A DNA stretch of 64,000 bases from Clostridiaceae bacterium (GTDB taxonomy: Bacteria > Bacillota > Clostridia > DSM-8532): positions 32,877 to 96,876 of the forward strand of contig DULR01000055.1 of the NCBI GenBank assembly GCA_012840245.1, written 5' to 3'. The position numbers and the translations under genes were made by a program. Shown here one piece after another: positions 53,235 through 62,480 of this stretch. The notes under the pieces are model-generated. The model did not search any database, was not told where the DNA came from, and was given only the letters and a program-made list of their open reading frames with translations. Position 1 is the stretch's first letter; each line of letters opens with the position of its first letter.

Positions 53235-54758
53235 TTACAGGTATTTTGAAGCAAGCCTCAGCAGTTCTTCCTGGGTAGTGGTCTTTGCGTCAACTATGCC
53301 GGCTACGCGTCCGTTGCTCATTACCATGATCCTGTCGGATATCCCAAGCAGTTCGGGCATTTCAGAAGAAATGAATATTATGGCATTGCCCTTTTCCGCA
53401 CATTCGATAATAAGCTGATATATATCATATTTAGCGCCTACATCCACACCTCTGGTCGGTTCGTCAAGAAGCATGATCGTTGGTTCTGTCAACAACCAGC
53501 GCCCCATTATGACCTTTTGCTGGTTTCCGCCCGAAAGATTCTGTATCTTTGCCTTGCAGCCGGGTGTCTTCACACTGAGAGCATCTATGACCCATTTTGT
53601 ATCTTCAGCTATTTTTTTCTCATTCAAGACGCCCAGTTTATTTGTGTATTTATCTATATTGGCGATCATGCTGTTGAAGGTTATATCCAAAGTTGGAAAT
53701 ATACCAGTTTGCCGCCGTTCTTCAGTCAATAGCGCAAAACCGTTCGATTTTGATTCCCGCGCATTGTTGTTTTCAATTTTCTTGTCATTGAGCTTTATGT
53801 TTCCGCCTTTTCTCTTGCGGATACCAAAAAGAGTCTCTACTGTCTCTGTCCTCCGGGAGCCCATAAGACCGGCAACCCCCAAAATTTCTCCTTTTCTCAG
53901 TTCAAAGGAGGCATCGACTACTGTGGGCATATATTCGCCCGATAAATTTTCAACACGAAGAATCACTTCTTCTGAAGGCTGAATCCTTTTGGGAGGGAAT
54001 CGATTGTTAAGCTCCCGTCCGACAATGAGCGTGATGAGCTTGTCTATCGTAAGGCCTTCACATTTGCCAGTATAAACCCATTTGCCGTCACGCAGTACAG
54101 TCACTTCGTCCGCTATTTCAAGGATTTCCTCCAGTTTATGCGATATGTAGATAATGCCGCAGCCATCATCACGAAGTTTGTTTATTATCCTGAACAGATG
54201 TCTTACCTCAACTTCGGTAAGAGAGGAAGTGGGTTCATCGAACACTATGATCTTTGCATGGCACGATACTGCCTTCGCTATCTCAACCATCTGTCGCTGA
54301 GAAACTGACAATGTGCCGATTATGGCTTCAGGATCTAAATTGATGGACAGATCCTCAAAAATCTTTTTCGTGTCATTGTACATCTTCCTGCTGTCCACTA
54401 TTATGCCCTTCATGGGGAATCTGCCCAGCCATATGTTTTCCATTACGCTTCGATCCTGAACCTGATTGAGCTCCTGGTGAACCATGGATACGCCATAGTC
54501 CAGGGCTTGCCTTGGATTTGAAAAATGGACACGCTGTCCGTTAAAGATAACTTCGCCGGCGTCTTCCTCGTAAATTCCAAACAGACACTTCATAAGAGTG
54601 GATTTTCCTGCGCCGTTTTCACCCACAAGAGCATGGACAGAATATGGCCGTATCTTAAGATCGACTCCGTCCAAAGCCTTGACGCCCGGGAAGCTCTTGC
54701 ATATTCCATTCATTTCCAATAAATAGGTCTCAGGGTTATTCATTTCTTGTTGCCTCAT
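53235..54758 (-). CDS. Ribose/galactose-type ABC transporter ATPase (RbsA/MglA-like)
   Basis: Double-ATPase protein of 507 residues. First half: Walker [10 protein letters not shown], signature [14 protein letters not shown], Walker [12 protein letters not shown]. Second half: degenerate Walker A ([16 protein letters not shown]), signature [16 protein letters not shown], Walker [16 protein letters not shown]. This arrangement is diagnostic of the CUT2 family. Unlike the other importers in this window it has its own ATPase. AGGGTGATAAAAA precedes the ATG. Confidence 0.95.
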   Translation of the reverse strand: MRQQEMNNPETYLLEMNGICKSFPGVKALDGVDLKIRPYSVHALVGENGAGKSTLMKCLFGIYEEDAGEVIFNGQRVHFSNPRQALDYGVSMVHQELNQVQDRSVMENIWLGRFPMKGIIVDSRKMYNDTKKIFEDLSINLDPEAIIGTLSVSQRQMVEIAKAVSCHAKIIVFDEPTSSLTEVEVRHLFRIINKLRDDGCGIIYISHKLEEILEIADEVTVLRDGKWVYTGKCEGLTIDKLITLIVGRELNNRFPPKRIQPSEEVILRVENLSGEYMPTVVDASFELRKGEILGVAGLMGSRRTETVETLFGIRKRKGGNIKLNDKKIENNNARESKSNGFALLTEERRQTGIFPTLDITFNSMIANIDKYTNKLGVLNEKKIAEDTKWVIDALSVKTPGCKAKIQNLSGGNQQKVIMGRWLLTEPTIMLLDEPTRGVDVGAKYDIYQLIIECAEKGNAIIFISSEMPELLGISDRIMVMSNGRVAGIVDAKTTTQEELLRLASKYL

Positions 54759-54841
54759 TTTTTATCACCCTATAGTCAATCAACCAGCGCATAGGCCGCG
54801 TTGGCAGCCTATGCGCTTTTATCTGCTTCCAAATATCTGAC

Positions 54842-55948
54842 TTACTTATTCAGTGCCTTGGCATACATTTCTTCAGCAACGTTCACATTATCTTTGCTGA
54901 TGGGGATGTAGGGAACACGAATAGCCTTCATATCATCAGGCTTTATTTCAACGCCCTCATAAACATCCTTGCCTGTCGCAACGTTATAAGCCATGGTGAA
55001 GATATTCAGTCCTTCAGAATATGCATCGGACAGTATTGAACCGATTATGGTGCCGTCCTTTATGGCGGGGAGAATCTCAGGGAGAGCATTGATTCCTATA
55101 GCTCCCATTACCTTGCTCGCGTCGCCGCTGAAGTAACCTTCTGCTTTAGCTGCTTCTATAGCGCCTAAAAGCATAGCATCATTGTTGGAAAGGATCATCT
55201 CGATCTTGTCGCCGAATTTGCCCATCCAAACATCGGTCACGTCTTTTGCTGTCTGGGTTTTGAAGTCACCGGGCTGCACGTCGAGAAGCTCAGTCTTGAA
55301 TCCTGCATTTGCGAATGTTTCCTGAACTGCATTCGTTCTTGCTTCGGCATCAGGATGTCCCAATGTACCCTTCAGGATGACATACTGGAGGACTCCGTCG
55401 CCGTTCTTGTCGAACTTCGAATCGTTTTTGAAAGCTTCCATAGCCATTTCTGCCTGCATTCTGCCTGAATCTTCAGGAGTTGTTCCTACATACCAGCATT
55501 TGTCGTAGCTGAGCATATCTTCTTTTGAAGGGCTCCTGTTGAAGAATATGATCGGTACATCGGCTGCCTTGGCCTTGCTGATGATGGTCGAAGCTGCCTT
55601 GGGATCAACGGCGTTCACACAGAGAACATCAACACCCTTGCTCAGAAGGATATCGATTTGTTCAACCTGTTTTGCCTGGTCATTCTGGGCATCGACCATC
55701 TGAATATCCGCCTTGTCTCCTCCGACTGACATTATGGAGTTACGGATATATGTCACATAGTTATTGGAATAGTCAAATATTGCGACTCCAATTACAGGCT
55801 TCTTTTCATTCGCCGGCTTGGTTGGTTCAGCCGACTGCGATGCTGATGGTGTTGACGACTGTGACGGTCCAGGTTTATTGCCGCTGCCGCAAGCTGCTAA
55901 TGAAAGCAACATTACACAGACCAGAATAACAGATAACAATCTTTTCAT
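54842..55948 (-). CDS. Sugar-binding lipoprotein of CUT2 importer (MglB-like)
   Basis: A 368-residue binding protein with the lipobox LLSLAACGSG (Cys at about 20), a Ser/Pro linker, and a periplasmic-binding fold of type 1: PVIGVAIFDYSNNYVTYIRNSI, QAKQVEQIDILLSKGVDVLCVNAVDP, VPIIFFNRSPSKED, YVGTTPEDSGRMQAEMAMEAF and MILSNNDAMLLGAIEAAKAEG. These are MglB (glucose/galactose-binding) features. AAAGGGGATAAGTAAA precedes the ATG. Receptor of the CUT2 system. Confidence 0.92.
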   Translation of the reverse strand: MKRLLSVILVCVMLLSLAACGSGNKPGPSQSSTPSASQSAEPTKPANEKKPVIGVAIFDYSNNYVTYIRNSIMSVGGDKADIQMVDAQNDQAKQVEQIDILLSKGVDVLCVNAVDPKAASTIISKAKAADVPIIFFNRSPSKEDMLSYDKCWYVGTTPEDSGRMQAEMAMEAFKNDSKFDKNGDGVLQYVILKGTLGHPDAEARTNAVQETFANAGFKTELLDVQPGDFKTQTAKDVTDVWMGKFGDKIEMILSNNDAMLLGAIEAAKAEGYFSGDASKVMGAIGINALPEILPAIKDGTIIGSILSDAYSEGLNIFTMAYNVATGKDVYEGVEIKPDDMKAIRVPYIPISKDNVNVAEEMYAKALNK

Positions 55949-56014
55949 TTTACTTATCCCCTTTCGATTCTCCTTTTATATTCTTTAAAGCAAATGCTTT
56001 AAATACTTAATTGA

Positions 56015-57109
56015 TCAGATTTCTCCGTTGGGCAGTATAACTACCTTCACGGCATTTTCTTTCCTGTTGACAAAAGTATCAAGGGCATCCGCGAAATTTT
56101 CCAGCGGGAATTTATGAGTGATCAGATCCTTGACATTGAGCTGACCTGTGGCCATTAGGTTCAAGACCTTCCAGCTCACGTTGGGATTGGCTCTTGACCC
56201 GAATATGGCTATTTCATTATGTGTTACATATTTGAACGGAAGCTCTTCGACCACATCGTCGGTGGCAACGCCCAGAAGGACGACCTTCCCGCCTTTGCGC
56301 ACCATTCTGACAGCCTGATTGAATGTTCCTTTGGCTCCCGAGCATTCAAATGCCTCGTCAACACCAAGGCCGCCGGTTATTCTGCGGACCGCTTCAACAG
56401 GATCCTCCTTCGTAAAATCAACGCAAATATCTGCGCCCAGCTTTTGCGCCGAACTCAATCTTGAGCCGCGGCCTATAACGATTATCCTTGCAGCTCCCAT
56501 GGCTTTTGCAAGTCTCATGGCGCAAAGCCCAATAGGTCCGGGGCCGATGATCGCCACCGTACCTCCCGGGGTTATTCCTGACAGCTCAAGGCCGTGCAGG
56601 GCTACACCTGCGGTATCACACATTGCCGCCTCTTCAAAGCTTACTGGATCAGGAATTTTCGTGATGCTTCTGATCGAGTATGTCTGATACTGTCCATAAG
56701 CTCCGTTGACTATGAAGCCATAATGCTCATGTCCGGTTTCGGTTTTCCCGTAGTTGAGACAGATCGTATATCTGCCTTTCTTGCAATTATCACAATAGCC
56801 GCATCCTTTATGTGCTTCCCCGGCAACACGGTCACCGACATGAAACTCTGTCACGCCTTCGCCTACAGCAACAATTTCCCCCGCCCACTCGTGGCCTGCA
56901 ACAAAGGGATATGCCGGTGGCCATGTTCCTGCCAGGTCCCCCCTGAATATCTCCGGATCGCTGCCGCAAATTGCTACTGCCCTGATTTTGCACAGGACTT
57001 CATGTTTGCCCGGCAGCCTGACCTCAACATCATCTCTTATCTCGAACCGTCCAGGTTCTGTCAGAACGCAAGCTTTTGCATACTTTGGAATATCGTATCT
57101 GTTTGGCAT
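56015..57109 (-). CDS. Zinc-dependent dehydrogenase (MDR family) 2, sorbitol/threonine-DH type
   Basis: A 364-residue enzyme. Catalytic zinc: AICGSDPEIF and GHEWAGE; structural zinc: CGYCDNCKKGRYTIC (C-x2-C-x2-C-x7-C); NAD site VAIIGPGPIGLCAMRLAKAMGAARIIVIGRG. Belongs to the polyol/threonine dehydrogenase group. Gene order: second in the operon after the hydroxyacyl/gulonate-type dehydrogenase and before the importer. Substrate not readable from sequence. GGAAGGGATC precedes the ATG. Confidence 0.9.
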   Translation of the reverse strand: MPNRYDIPKYAKACVLTEPGRFEIRDDVEVRLPGKHEVLCKIRAVAICGSDPEIFRGDLAGTWPPAYPFVAGHEWAGEIVAVGEGVTEFHVGDRVAGEAHKGCGYCDNCKKGRYTICLNYGKTETGHEHYGFIVNGAYGQYQTYSIRSITKIPDPVSFEEAAMCDTAGVALHGLELSGITPGGTVAIIGPGPIGLCAMRLAKAMGAARIIVIGRGSRLSSAQKLGADICVDFTKEDPVEAVRRITGGLGVDEAFECSGAKGTFNQAVRMVRKGGKVVLLGVATDDVVEELPFKYVTHNEIAIFGSRANPNVSWKVLNLMATGQLNVKDLITHKFPLENFADALDTFVNRKENAVKVVILPNGEI

Positions 57110-57133
57110 TCTATTGATCCCTTCCTTTCGGAT

Positions 57134-58081
57134 TTATTGTCTCCCATTATTCGATCCTATTTTCTTAAGTGCATGGACAATAAAATCATTTCTTTTCTTA
57201 ACAAGGGCATCCATGTCCTTTTGGGACCAGTCGTAAAAACCTTTTCCTGTTTTATAGCCCATGTCCCCGTTTTTCAGGAATTTGTCAAACAAAGGCGAAG
57301 CGGTGGTACGGCCTGAAATCTCAGGAAGCACTGTATTCTGAACCGAACTGCATATATCCATTCCGACCGCATCTACATGCTCCAGTGGCCCCCATACTGG
57401 AAATCTTAAGGCCATGCCCATCTTTATTGCGGTATCCACATCTTCTGGAGAAGCTAGTCCTATTTCAACGATATTGACAGCCTCTCTTATGACAGCCTGA
57501 AGTATGCGGTTAGCCAGTTGCCCAGGAAGATCCCTGTTGACGATCACAGGTGCCTTGCCCCAAGATGTTAGTATTTCTTTCATTTCCTCTGCCAGCTTTG
57601 GATCTGATTTGTCACCGATAACTATCTCGACCAACGGAATGAGATGGGCTGGAAGCCAGAAATGCGCTGTCAGAGTACGCTCGGGATGCTTGGTCTTCAA
57701 AGCGATATCTGAGATCCTTAAGCCTGAAGTATTGCTTAATATGGGTATTTCAGCAGGTAACATCTCATCAAGGAGTCTGAATACCTCCTGCTTTATCTCA
57801 AGATTTTCGAATACAGCTTCGATAACCAGTTTTGTTTTTCCGCATGCTTCTTCGATATCATTGGATGTTCTTATCAGTTTCTTCGCCTCATCGATTTTCT
57901 CGGGAGAGTAAAGACCATAATTACAAAGGTCGTTCAGATTTTCATGTACTCTTGATACGGCTTTTTCAAGGACTTGATCGGATTTGTCGTACAATATGAC
58001 CGGGTTGTTTGCCAATGCTGCGCAGCAGCTTATTGCACATCCCATCGTACCGCTTCCGAAAATCAGGACAGAATCTCTCAT
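57134..58081 (-). CDS. 3-hydroxyacyl-CoA dehydrogenase family protein (possible L-gulonate 3-dehydrogenase type)
   Basis: The start is the ATG at 58081 (MRDSVLIFGSGTMG), with GGAGGAAAC upstream; the track start at 58162 reads through the operator. It has 315 residues: N-terminal NAD fold (IFGSGTMGCAISCCAALANNPVILYDKS), the catalytic-region LSNTSGLRISDIA and AHFWLPAHLIPLVEIVIG, and a C-terminal helical domain (QLANRILQAVIREAVNIVEIGLASPEDVDTAI). The fold serves 3-hydroxybutyryl-CoA, carnitine and L-gulonate dehydrogenases. No other CoA-pathway genes are near, and the sugar context favours a hydroxyacid/aldonate substrate. Confidence 0.8.
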   Translation of the reverse strand: MRDSVLIFGSGTMGCAISCCAALANNPVILYDKSDQVLEKAVSRVHENLNDLCNYGLYSPEKIDEAKKLIRTSNDIEEACGKTKLVIEAVFENLEIKQEVFRLLDEMLPAEIPILSNTSGLRISDIALKTKHPERTLTAHFWLPAHLIPLVEIVIGDKSDPKLAEEMKEILTSWGKAPVIVNRDLPGQLANRILQAVIREAVNIVEIGLASPEDVDTAIKMGMALRFPVWGPLEHVDAVGMDICSSVQNTVLPEISGRTTASPLFDKFLKNGDMGYKTGKGFYDWSQKDMDALVKKRNDFIVHALKKIGSNNGRQ

Positions 58082-58141
58082 GAATGTTTCCTCCTGGATC
58101 ATTATGAAGCCTAAAAGCATCTTGACATAATGATTTTCAAT

Positions 58142-58159
58142 AATGTATACGTATTCATT
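58142..58159. promoter_or_regulatory. LacI-type operator upstream of the dehydrogenase operon
   Basis: AATGTATACGTATTCATT is an 18-base near-perfect palindrome centred on TACGTA, 60 bases before the operon's first ATG. AATGAATACGGTTT at 58221 repeats one half, and AATGTATACGCTATCATA at 59384 lies just upstream of the LacI gene. The shared core suggests all three are sites of the LacI protein at 58324-59340. Confidence 0.75.
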
Positions 58160-58323
58160 CACGAATAAAAAAATATAAATTTATTAAAATTTCCTTAATT
58201 TTTTCGGACTTTTAATAGCTAATGAATACGGTTTAAAGAATAAGTTAATTCTACAATGATTTTCTCTTAAAGTCAATAGGGTAAATGTCGGAATTTTGTA
58301 TATTTTGTTCAAAAAATTTTCGA

Positions 58324-59340
58324 TCATGCGCTGTTTCTTTCAACAATTTTACTTGCAAAGAGCTTCAGTCCTTCGCTTACTTCTTCCCCATTCAGCTTCT
58401 TTACCAGATAATCGAATGTTTTATCCAGCATAATGTCGATCTGCTGTTCAAATGTAGTAAGCATATAAGGAGCCCAGGAAGCGGCATCTATATTGTCGAA
58501 GCCAATTACGGAAATATCCTTCGGTATCTTTAATCCGTATTCATACTTGGCTTCATCCATGGCTCCAAGAGCAAGGATGTCACCGGCACAGAAAACCGCA
58601 TTTATATCAGGTTTCTCCTTAAGGATCTCCCTCATCGCCTTTCGTCCGTCTTCATATGTATATGGAACCATCAGTACGGAACAGTCTTCTATACCTTTTT
58701 CATACAGGCAGTCTTTGTATCCTCTGAGACGATCCCGGCTGGTACCCAGAAAGGTTGAGGAACCTATGAACGCAAAGTTTTTCCGCCCTTTTTCATAAAG
58801 ATAATTGGCAGCCAGCCAACCCGACTGGACATTATCGGTACAGACAGTAAAAATATTTTTATTTATGGTATATTTGTTGAATACAACAACAGGGACCTGT
58901 ACTTTCTCACATTCGGCTGCCATATGGGAGGATACCGCAGCCGAAAGCACTATGACCGCATCGACCCGATACTGCAGGACCTGTGAAAATATCTCGTCGA
59001 GATTCTTCTCTTCAGGTGATACAAAGAACAGAGGCTCCTTTCCTATCTCCTGTATTCGGTTGGCCACCTTGTTTATCATAGCATTATAATGCGGGTTTAC
59101 TATATCGATGGATACGATTGCAATGAGATTTGAGCGATTCATGGTCAGGCTTCTGGCAATTGCGTTGGGTCGGTATCCGAGAGCTTCTGCCGCCTGCAAA
59201 ACACGCAGCCTTGTACTCTCCTTTATTTTTGCCTGTCCGCTGAAAACCCTTGAAACAGTTGCCTGCGACACCTTCGCCAAAGCAGCAACTTCCTTTGAGT
59301 TCGCAATTCTGCCATTAGCGCCACTTTTGGGATATATCAT
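58324..59340 (-). CDS. LacI-family repressor
   Basis: Start taken at the ATG at 59340 (MIYPKSGANGRIANSKEVAALAKVSQATVSRVFSG), with AGGAGTG upstream, giving 338 residues. Helix-turn-helix at about 14-35, hinge ALGYRPNAIARSL, effector domain (LIAIVSIDIVNPHYNAMI; VPVVVFNKYTINKNIFTVCTDN; NFAFIGSSTFLGTSRDRLRGY; NAVFCAGDILALGAMDEA). It precedes the dehydrogenase/importer operon on the same strand and likely represses it and itself through the AATGTATACG-type sites. Confidence 0.9.
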   Translation of the reverse strand: MIYPKSGANGRIANSKEVAALAKVSQATVSRVFSGQAKIKESTRLRVLQAAEALGYRPNAIARSLTMNRSNLIAIVSIDIVNPHYNAMINKVANRIQEIGKEPLFFVSPEEKNLDEIFSQVLQYRVDAVIVLSAAVSSHMAAECEKVQVPVVVFNKYTINKNIFTVCTDNVQSGWLAANYLYEKGRKNFAFIGSSTFLGTSRDRLRGYKDCLYEKGIEDCSVLMVPYTYEDGRKAMREILKEKPDINAVFCAGDILALGAMDEAKYEYGLKIPKDISVIGFDNIDAASWAPYMLTTFEQQIDIMLDKTFDYLVKKLNGEEVSEGLKLFASKIVERNSA

Positions 59341-59383
59341 AACAATCACTCCTGTTTTGGCAAATAGTTTTATATCCATAGCA

Positions 59384-59401
59384 AATGTATACGCTATCAT
59401 A
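59384..59401. promoter_or_regulatory. Operator candidate upstream of the LacI gene
   Basis: AATGTATACGCTATCATA shares the AATGTATACG half with the palindrome at 58142-58159. It lies 44 bases upstream of the LacI start codon, fitting autoregulation. Confidence 0.6.
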
Positions 59402-59424
59402 ATAATAACCCAAATATTCGCCAA

Positions 59425-59696
59425 ATGGAAGGATAATTTATAACCGGAAAATAAAAAGGAAACATATTTCCCAGTATTTCCTCCTTAATATCAGCTTTTC
59501 ATGCGCTTTTTCATATTCTTTGGTACAATTTGCCGCTGCCTGGATAAATACATATAAGATGATCTGTTTTCACTCGGGCAAACCTGCTTGAACAGCACTG
59601 AAGCCGGGCGGAAAAATTCTCCGTTTGACAGAAGACATATTGAAAGTATTCGGACAGAGATATAAGGATCTTGTTATATAAAAGGGGGTAAGAGCT
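59425..59696. other. Divergent intergenic region, LacI / histidine kinase
   Basis: About 270 bases between genes on opposite strands. No repeat of the local families and no ORF with a ribosome binding site were found; the minus-strand ORFs listed here are shadows. It should hold the kinase promoter, which I could not define. Confidence 0.4.
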
Positions 59697-60602
59697 ATGA
59701 AAAATGCAAACGTTTTGTACGATTTTGATGCAAACAGGTGTATAGCATCTGAGTATACGCTCAAACAGTCCCCGGAAGAAAGCAATCTGCCAGCCACTCT
59801 GCGAGAATTCGGCCCGTATGATGAAATAATCCTCAATAATATCGCCCATGAGCTCAGAACACCTATAAACGTTGTACTTGGTTCCATCCAGCTGTTTGAA
59901 ATGATGGGTGACGACCTGTTTCTGCTTTATAACCGCAACAAATTCAAGGCGTACAATAACATAATGAAGCAGAATTGCTACAGGCTTCTCAGGGTGGTCA
60001 ACAATCTGATCGATGTTTCCATGATAGATTCGGGCAGATTCTGCCTATTGATTGCCAACCATGATATCGTCAGAATTGTAAAGGAGATCACTGAGAGCTC
60101 AAAACAGTACGCAGCCAAGAAAGGGATTTCGGTCAGGTTCAGATCGACCGTCAGGGAGGTAATAACCGCGATCGATGCGGACAAGCTGTCCCGCGCCTTA
60201 CTGAATCTGATTTCAAATGCCATAAAATTCACTCCTGACGGAGGGCGCATCGGTGTATCCTTAAGAATTAAAACCGATAAGGTTTACATAAGCATAAAGG
60301 ACTCCGGAATAGGGATCCCGGCCGATCAACAGGACGATATTTTCAAAAGGTTCGTCCAGGTGGAAAAAGCCTTGTCAAGGAACCATGAAGGCGGAGGTCT
60401 CGGCCTTTATCTGGCAGATTGCATCGTAAGGATGCACGATGGATCAATAAGCGTAAAAAGCAGTCCGGGAAAAGGCTCAACCTTTACTGTCGAACTTCCT
60501 GTGAAAAGAATAGATAAAACAGAGGCAGGAAAAGAATCAGGAGCAGAGCTCAGCCTCTCTCCCGCCGATAAAGTAAAGATCGAACTTTCTGATCTGTACT
60601 AG
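59697..60602 (+). CDS. Soluble orphan histidine kinase
   Basis: Cytoplasmic kinase of 301 residues with no membrane segment and only about 45 residues before the HisKA domain. Phosphoacceptor motif NIAHELRTPINVVLGSIQLF (H51 by count), then HATPase_c: N box LSRALLNLISNAIKFTPDGG, G1 ISIKDSGIGIPADQQDDIFKRF, G2 EGGGLGLYLADCIV, SSPGKGSTFTVELP. No response regulator gene is adjacent, so its partner must be elsewhere. The short N-terminal part (YDFDANRCIASEY) has no recognised sensor domain. AAAAGGGGGTAAGAGCT precedes the ATG. Confidence 0.88.
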   Translation: MKNANVLYDFDANRCIASEYTLKQSPEESNLPATLREFGPYDEIILNNIAHELRTPINVVLGSIQLFEMMGDDLFLLYNRNKFKAYNNIMKQNCYRLLRVVNNLIDVSMIDSGRFCLLIANHDIVRIVKEITESSKQYAAKKGISVRFRSTVREVITAIDADKLSRALLNLISNAIKFTPDGGRIGVSLRIKTDKVYISIKDSGIGIPADQQDDIFKRFVQVEKALSRNHEGGGLGLYLADCIVRMHDGSISVKSSPGKGSTFTVELPVKRIDKTEAGKESGAELSLSPADKVKIELSDLY

Positions 60603-60603
60603 T

Positions 60604-61077
60604 TTAAATCATATCCCTATATATACCAGGTACCGAATCGGGAATTATCGTCGCATTGACACTTTTGGCATAGAAACCCACAGCATCTTCCGGTCCGCCT
60701 ATGATACCATAGGCATATCCCATTTCCCTCAAGCCCTGCAAAGCCGAAATCAGCAGGGCTTTCCCTATTTTAAGACCTCTGTGGCTTTCAAGAACTCCGG
60801 TAGGACCAAAGAAAGCTTTGCAGGTTGCTTCATAGCACGCAAAGCCCACGATCTCCTTATCGCTGTTTACCGCTATAAAGCAGCTTATGGGGTTATTCCT
60901 GAAGGCTACGTCGCATTCGCTGGCCCAGTGCTCTCCGAAATTTCTGCGTGCAAATTCAAGAACCTTGTGTTTGTTGGGCGCCATAGCCCTGATGATACGG
61001 ATCCCTTTTACTTCCAGCTCCTTAAGAAGCTCTCTGTTATCTGGAAGCTCATAAAGCTTGACAAGCATGTCGGGCAT
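60604..61077 (-). CDS. GNAT family N-acetyltransferase
   Basis: A 157-residue GNAT protein: central CFIAVNSDKEIVGFACYEATCKAFFGPTGVLESHRGLKIGKALLISALQGLREMGYAYGIIGG, with the acetyl-CoA loop R-G-x-K-I-G-K (residues about 100-106). Convergent with the histidine kinase gene, one base apart at their stops. Substrate unknown. AGGAATCGTGATCT precedes the ATG. Confidence 0.85.
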   Translation of the reverse strand: MPDMLVKLYELPDNRELLKELEVKGIRIIRAMAPNKHKVLEFARRNFGEHWASECDVAFRNNPISCFIAVNSDKEIVGFACYEATCKAFFGPTGVLESHRGLKIGKALLISALQGLREMGYAYGIIGGPEDAVGFYAKSVNATIIPDSVPGIYRDMI

Positions 61078-61156
61078 AGATCACGATTCCTCCACTATCT
61101 GCTAAATTTCTGAGTACATAAATTATATCATACAGTCAGTTCATCAGCCCATAAAA

Positions 61157-61185
61157 AAACAGCTGTCCAAATGACAGCTGTTTTC
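61157..61185. terminator. Terminator after serC
   Basis: AAAACAGCTGTC and GACAGCTGTTTT form a 12-bp perfect stem around CAAAT, flanked by A on one side and T on the other. It would end the serC transcript before the GNAT gene. Confidence 0.85.
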
Positions 61186-61241
61186 CTGATGAATTATGGA
61201 AGAAGAACATGTAACGAGCATTATTTTCTCAGGCAAAAGCC

Positions 61242-62327
61242 TTATGAGTTCTTAGCTTCGAATTCCTTCATGAATTCAACAAGAGCTTTGACGCCTTCAA
61301 CCGGCATTGCGTTATAAATACTTGCTCTCATTCCGCCTACTGTTCTGTAGCCTTTGATATTGGCTATTCCTCTTTCAGCGGCTTCTTTTATGAATTTCTT
61401 GTCAAGCTCTTCGCTGCCGGTCACGAAGTTCACATTCATGATAGACCGGTCATATTTCTCTACTGTTCCTTTAAACAGATTTGAATTGTCTATGCAGTCA
61501 TAAAGGAGCTGTGCCTTTTCCTCATTGATCTTCTGGATAGCTGCAACTCCGCCTTTCTTCTTGATCCATTCGAAAACCAATCCGCATATATAAATGGAGT
61601 AGCAGGGAGGTGTATTGTACAATGAGCTGTTGTCGGCATGGATCTTGTACTGGAGCATGGTCGGGATCTGCGGATCAACTTCTCTTATCAGGTCCTCACG
61701 AATTATGACTATGGTCACCCCGGCAGGACCCATGTTTTTCTGAGCACCGGCATAAATAAGTCCGAACTTGGATACGTCATATACCTCAGAAAGAATGTTT
61801 GATGACATATCGGCAACCAGAGGCACGTTATCAAGGCAAACTATGTCCTTGTCCCTTATCCTGGTTCCATAAACCGTATTGTTTGTGGTTATGTGCAGGT
61901 AATCGGCATCACCGCTCAGGCTTTCCCTGCTTATCTTCGGAACATAGGCAAATTGCTTGTCATCGGAAGAAGCAACAACGTTTGCAGTCAGATATTTCTT
62001 AGCTTCCTGGCAAGCCTTCTTGGCCCAATTGCCTGTAACCAGATAATCGGCTTTTCCGTTTTTCTTCAGGTTCAAAGGGATCATGGAAAACTGAAGATGG
62101 GCTCCTCCCTGCAGGAAAAGCACTTTGTAGTTATCCGGAATGTTCATGATCTCGCGAAGGTCGCTCTCAGCCTTTTTCTGAATATTTTCATACCATGAGG
62201 ATCTGTGACTCATTTCCATAACGGACATACCGGAACCTTTGTAATCCAGCATCTCCTCTGCCGCTTGCCTCAAAACCTCTTCGGGCAGCGTCCCCGGACC
62301 GGCCGAAAAATTATAAACTCTTGCCAT
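61242..62327 (-). CDS. serC: Phosphoserine aminotransferase
   Basis: PLP-dependent transaminase converting 3-phosphohydroxypyruvate to phosphoserine in serine synthesis (also used for pyridoxal phosphate synthesis). Whole-length match at 361 residues: RVYNFSAGPGTLPEEVLRQAAEEM at the start, FLQGGAHLQFSMIPLNL, HITTNNTVYGT, the PLP lysine in FGLIYAGAQKNMGPAGVTIVIIREDL, and the C-terminal KGYRTVGGMRASIYNAMP. GGAGTGAGCTTGA precedes the ATG. Housekeeping, with its own terminator. No serA beside it. Confidence 0.96.
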   Translation of the reverse strand: MARVYNFSAGPGTLPEEVLRQAAEEMLDYKGSGMSVMEMSHRSSWYENIQKKAESDLREIMNIPDNYKVLFLQGGAHLQFSMIPLNLKKNGKADYLVTGNWAKKACQEAKKYLTANVVASSDDKQFAYVPKISRESLSGDADYLHITTNNTVYGTRIRDKDIVCLDNVPLVADMSSNILSEVYDVSKFGLIYAGAQKNMGPAGVTIVIIREDLIREVDPQIPTMLQYKIHADNSSLYNTPPCYSIYICGLVFEWIKKKGGVAAIQKINEEKAQLLYDCIDNSNLFKGTVEKYDRSIMNVNFVTGSEELDKKFIKEAAERGIANIKGYRTVGGMRASIYNAMPVEGVKALVEFMKEFEAKNS

Positions 62328-62480
62328 TCAAGCTCACTCCATTTCTCATCTAATCTGATTCAGAAATAATTTGTTATTATTTTAACATTATTGTAGCACT
62401 TGAAAAATCAAAAGTCTAGGTAGGTATGCAATAATATTTATGATAATTGGGACAATTTTCTGGTGCATTTTTATAGCCTT

